Source: Candidatus Moraniibacteriota bacterium
Lineage (GTDB): Bacteria; Patescibacteriota; Minisyncoccia; Moranbacterales; UBA9337
DNA length: 8,492 nt
NCBI GenBank assembly: GCA_003510795.1
Contig: DOKP01000060.1
Coordinates: 10,560-19,051 of the forward strand
Direction: 5' to 3'
Part shown: one piece after another, positions 6,652-8,492 of the stretch
Position numbering within the stretch: the first letter of the stretch is position 1
Layout: the number at the start of each line of letters is the position of its first letter
Notes under the pieces: model-generated
Databases searched by the model: none
Told to the model about the DNA's origin: nothing
What the model saw: the letters and a program-made list of their open reading frames with translations, nothing else
Program-made: the position numbers and the translations under genes

Positions 6652-7593
6652 TCAAAGACTCACCAAAACAATTCCTCCCGCAATTAAAAGAATTGCTCCG
6701 ATTTTCTGCGCCCAGTCCCAAAAATATAATTTTTCATCAAAAATATCGGGATGTTTTATTGAAACAAGGGTGGCCAAAATTAAAACGAATACGAATTGCA
6801 CGCTACTTACCGCTTGGACAAACACCGCTCCGCCCAAAAGAATAGCGTGATTTATTAAAATTGATGAAGTCCCTCCAAAAATTTTGTTTAGCAGAAACAG
6901 CGCTAACGTTTTAACACTTCTGCTTTCTTTATGTTTTTTATGTTTGCCAAAAATTGATTTTTTTATCTCAATTCTGTATTTGTTTACCAGTAGCAAGGAA
7001 AATCCTCCTAAAATCAAACCTATTCTCGTCCAGAAAAATCCATTGATGAAAACATTTTGATCACCAGACACTATTTTAAATTCTTGATAAATATAATCAA
7101 AACCGCTATAGGCAATCGCAAATAATACCCCACTTTCAACAGAACTACTCAATCCTTTGGTTAAACTCTTATAATTCAAAGGTAAATCGAAAGAGACTAA
7201 AAATCCTCCGACTATTAACAAAGCTAATCCAACTAAATTTAAATTGCTGATGCTATGATTTAAAAAGATAACAGCTAAGAAAAAAGTTGCTATCTGAGTA
7301 ACTGTTCCTACTAGTGGCGCTACTTTAGAAATTTGATTTTTTTTAACAGCTTTATAAAAATATACCAAAGCCCAAATAAATATTATCCCAAAAAAAGATG
7401 ACCTTATAAAAAAACTAAAGTTTACCCAGCGTACACCGAAAGGAATTAAAAATAACACTCCTGAGCTTAGAAGAGCCATATAAAAAGCGTACACAGCCGG
7501 TTTGGGGATACTTTTTTTAAGTAAAAACTTATCTAAAATAAAACAAAGGGATAACAGCAGATAAGCTACCAAAGATACTACAATCCAATTCAT
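6652..7593 (-). CDS. EamA/DMT-superfamily transporter
   Basis: 313-residue integral membrane protein with about ten transmembrane helices, the usual size and topology of a drug/metabolite transporter with two EamA repeats. The first helices run at about 2-22 and 32-52. Helix 4 (APLVGTVTQIATFFLAVIFL) and helix 5 (LVGLALLIVGGFLVSF) carry the EamA-like small-residue and Gly pattern; the last pair ends in IGAILLIAGGIVLVSL. A basic loop at about 205-228 (KHKKHKESRS) separates the helices of the second repeat and is likely cytoplasmic. Family members export or exchange small metabolites, or flip lipid-linked sugars; the substrate cannot be told. No SD precedes the ATG at 7593; an AT-rich leader contains a possible TATTAT -10 box with no good -35. 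It is divergent from the gene at 7989. Downstream is the repeat-filled gap and then the hydrolase-peptidase gene on the same strand. Confidence 0.85.
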   Translation of the reverse strand: MNWIVVSLVAYLLLSLCFILDKFLLKKSIPKPAVYAFYMALLSSGVLFLIPFGVRWVNFSFFIRSSFFGIIFIWALVYFYKAVKKNQISKVAPLVGTVTQIATFFLAVIFLNHSISNLNLVGLALLIVGGFLVSFDLPLNYKSLTKGLSSSVESGVLFAIAYSGFDYIYQEFKIVSGDQNVFINGFFWTRIGLILGGFSLLLVNKYRIEIKKSIFGKHKKHKESRSVKTLALFLLNKIFGGTSSILINHAILLGGAVFVQAVSSVQFVFVLILATLVSIKHPDIFDEKLYFWDWAQKIGAILLIAGGIVLVSL

Positions 7594-7652
7594 AGATAAA
7601 AAATAATTTTTACCTATTTATAATATCATGCTTAAGCCAAATTTAAAATTTT

Positions 7653-7683
7653 TTTAGCAACGTCTTTCTTTAGCAACGTCTTT
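7653..7683. repeat. Tandem duplication, 15-bp copies with 16-bp period
   Basis: TTTAGCAACGTCTTT occurs at 7653-7667 and again at 7669-7683, separated by one C. The second copy runs into the outer stem of cloverleaf element copy 2. It may record slippage or an imprecise insertion event at the element's left edge. Confidence 0.7.
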
Positions 7684-7785
7684 GCGAGGAAGGTACTCCT
7701 GACGTGGCAATCTCAAAATAAAATCACCGAGCAATATTTATAGACTGCCACGCAATTTGAGAGTACTCAAATTACTCGCAGAGAC
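7678..7785. repeat. Cloverleaf-like inverted-repeat element, copy 2 (MITE/REP-like)
   Basis: Same architecture as copy 1. The outer stem is GTCTTTGCGAG (7678-7688) with CTCGCAGAGAC (7775-7785). Arm A is reduced to a short AGGA/TCCT hairpin with unrelated sequence. Arm B is GACGTGGCAATCT (7701-7713) pairing with 7743-7752. Arm C is identical to copy 1. It lies between divergent genes, so it cannot serve as a shared terminator. Confidence 0.75.
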
Positions 7786-7838
7786 ACAAAGAATAAAATC
7801 TGCAGTAGAGTCAAGTGAGGAGTTAGTAATTTTTTTCC

Positions 7839-7868
7839 TTGACAACCCACTGCCCCCCCCCATAAGCT
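7839..7868 (+). promoter_or_regulatory. Promoter with C9 homopolymer in the spacer (possibly phase-variable)
   Basis: A perfect TTGACA (7839-7844) is followed by ACCCACTG and a run of nine C's (7853-7861), then ATAAGCTAAG. The best -10 is TAAGCT (7863-7868), giving an 18-nt spacer; read as ATAAGC it is 17 nt. Loss or gain of one C would move the spacing through the optimum. It lies about 120 nt upstream of the secreted protein gene at 7989. The -35 context TTTCCTTGACAA matches that of the Wzz-like gene's promoter. Confidence 0.55.
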
Positions 7869-7911
7869 AAGTTTGGGTTCTTTAAAAATCAACCGAAAGG
7901 AGGTGAGAGAC

Positions 7912-7926
7912 ATGTCAACATTTTAG
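7912..7926 (+). CDS. Possible four-codon leader ORF with a perfect Shine-Dalgarno
   Basis: AAAGGAGGTGA, an excellent match to the anti-SD of 16S rRNA, lies 5 nt before ATG TCA ACA TTT TAG (peptide MSTF). This is the strongest ribosome site in the window, yet it starts only a four-codon frame. The frame overlaps the beginning of a short 8-bp repeat array. It may be a regulatory leader, or the remnant of a gene start displaced by repeat growth. Confidence 0.3.
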   Translation: MSTF

Positions 7927-7946
7927 CATATTAGCATTAAAACATT
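7915..7946 (+). repeat. Short array of the same 8-bp repeat family
   Basis: Units TCAACATT, TTAGCATA, TTAGCATT and a diverged AAAACATT follow in the same 8-nt phase. The 16-mer TTAGCATATTAGCATT (7923-7938) is identical to 6330-6345, and CATGTCAACA (7911-7920) to 6262-6271. It sits in the 5' leader of the gene at 7989. Nothing else recognisable occupies 7594-7988 besides the duplication, the element copy, the promoter and the leader ORF. Confidence 0.65.
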
Positions 7947-7988
7947 AAAGCAATAAAAAAAGTCTAAAAACAACAAGAGGAGTAAAAA

Positions 7989-8492
7989 ATGAAAAGATTT
8001 ATTCTGGCAACTTTGTTTCTGAGTTTTTTCGGATTTACCCATAGTGCTTTTGCCTATGACCCACCGTATCCTTTGCCTTATACTTATAATGGCATTACTT
8101 ATGATTATTATTTCGAATACAAATTGCCTAGTTACGGGTTTGGCCAGATATATTATTATACTGGCTCCTGCGGTTCTCCTTACGAGTATCCACGCAATCC
8201 TCTGTATAGATATGGTGAAGCTTCTATTTGTGGCAATGCCTTTATTGTTTGCACTTATTATAATGATAACCCCTGCGGTTCTTGGACTGAAAGTTCCGGT
8301 AGCTTTGGAATGAGCACGCTTGTCGAAGGAACATCAAACACTCATAGCTCTAAAGATATCGTTAGCGTTTATGATGACTGTGGCATTGACAATGCTAACA
8401 ATTGTTCTGTTTGGATGACGGCTGATGTTGCTTCTGCTCCTGCAACCTTACAGCTGAATATCAATCGCAGTCCTGAAGCAGGTGGAGGAGTA
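7989..8492 (+). CDS. Secreted Tyr/Cys-rich protein, 3'-truncated by the window edge
   Basis: An open frame of 168 codons continues past the window end with no stop. The start ATG at 7989 has a good SD (AGAGGAG, 6 nt upstream). Residues 1-22 are a signal peptide (MKRF, hydrophobic core, HSAFA-Y cleavage). The mature N-terminus (23-75) is very rich in Tyr and Pro (DPPYPLPYTY, DYYFEYKLPSYGFGQIYYYT). Six cysteines at 61, 81, 88, 96, 131 and 139 could form three disulfides, with repeated CG(S/N/I) contexts. The final visible part (DVASAPATLQLNINRS) resembles a beta domain. No family is recognised. Its composition is less AT-biased than its neighbours. It is divergent from the EamA transporter and controlled by the promoter with the C-tract. 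It is probably a surface-exposed or secreted protein; the C-terminal anchor, if any, is outside the window. Confidence 0.8.
   Translation, partial: MKRFILATLFLSFFGFTHSAFAYDPPYPLPYTYNGITYDYYFEYKLPSYGFGQIYYYTGSCGSPYEYPRNPLYRYGEASICGNAFIVCTYYNDNPCGSWTESSGSFGMSTLVEGTSNTHSSKDIVSVYDDCGIDNANNCSVWMTADVASAPATLQLNINRSPEAGGGV

Noticed and set aside
8044..8313. Hydrophobic plus-strand frame (89 codons) near the right edge
   Set aside because: It is a frame-shifted reading inside the secreted protein gene starting at 7989, which has the SD and signal peptide. The shadow has no SD.

Overview
The window suggests an uncultured bacterium with a cell-surface-rich gene set. The right half (about 3700-8492) is AT-rich and has few Shine-Dalgarno sites. 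It carries membrane-anchored multidomain enzymes and dispersed intergenic repeats, which is reminiscent of Patescibacteria/CPR (Parcubacteria-like) genomes. This is an inference from style only, because no marker gene is present. The left half (1 to about 3600) is richer in G+C, uses textbook SD sites, and encodes an outer-membrane-type lipoprotein and a LysM protein with a barrel-like C-terminus. The two halves may be mosaic DNA of one genome or a chimeric assembly.

Layout. Minus strand, read right to left in the left block: a lipoprotein gene (3555-2560) is coupled by an ATGA overlap to a LysM envelope protein gene (2563-821). A separately promoted small secreted protein gene (622-50) follows. 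A possible promoter overlapped by an inverted repeat precedes the lipoprotein gene, and a long hairpin lies at the junction (3651-3702).

Next on the minus strand are a Wzz-like polysaccharide co-polymerase-type protein (4386-3715) with a good sigma70 promoter, and a membrane-anchored fusion of a TIM-barrel glycoside hydrolase with a C39-like cysteine peptidase (6246-4543) that ends in a clear intrinsic terminator. An EamA/DMT transporter gene (7593-6652) lies further upstream. On the plus strand a secreted Tyr/Cys-rich protein starts at 7989 and runs off the window edge.

The intergenic DNA at 6247-6651 and 7594-7988 holds most of the unusual structure: a 13-unit tandem array of an 8-bp degenerate repeat abutting a start codon, a shorter relative of it upstream of the last gene, two copies of a cloverleaf-like inverted-repeat element, and a C9 tract inside the spacer of a sigma70-type promoter, which could make the last gene phase-variable.

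Functionally nearly every gene is exported or membrane-bound: cell-wall binding, surface polysaccharide chain-length control, surface glycan and peptide hydrolysis, export, and a variable surface protein. The theme is envelope and surface remodelling. No RNA genes, CRISPR array or transposase gene were seen.
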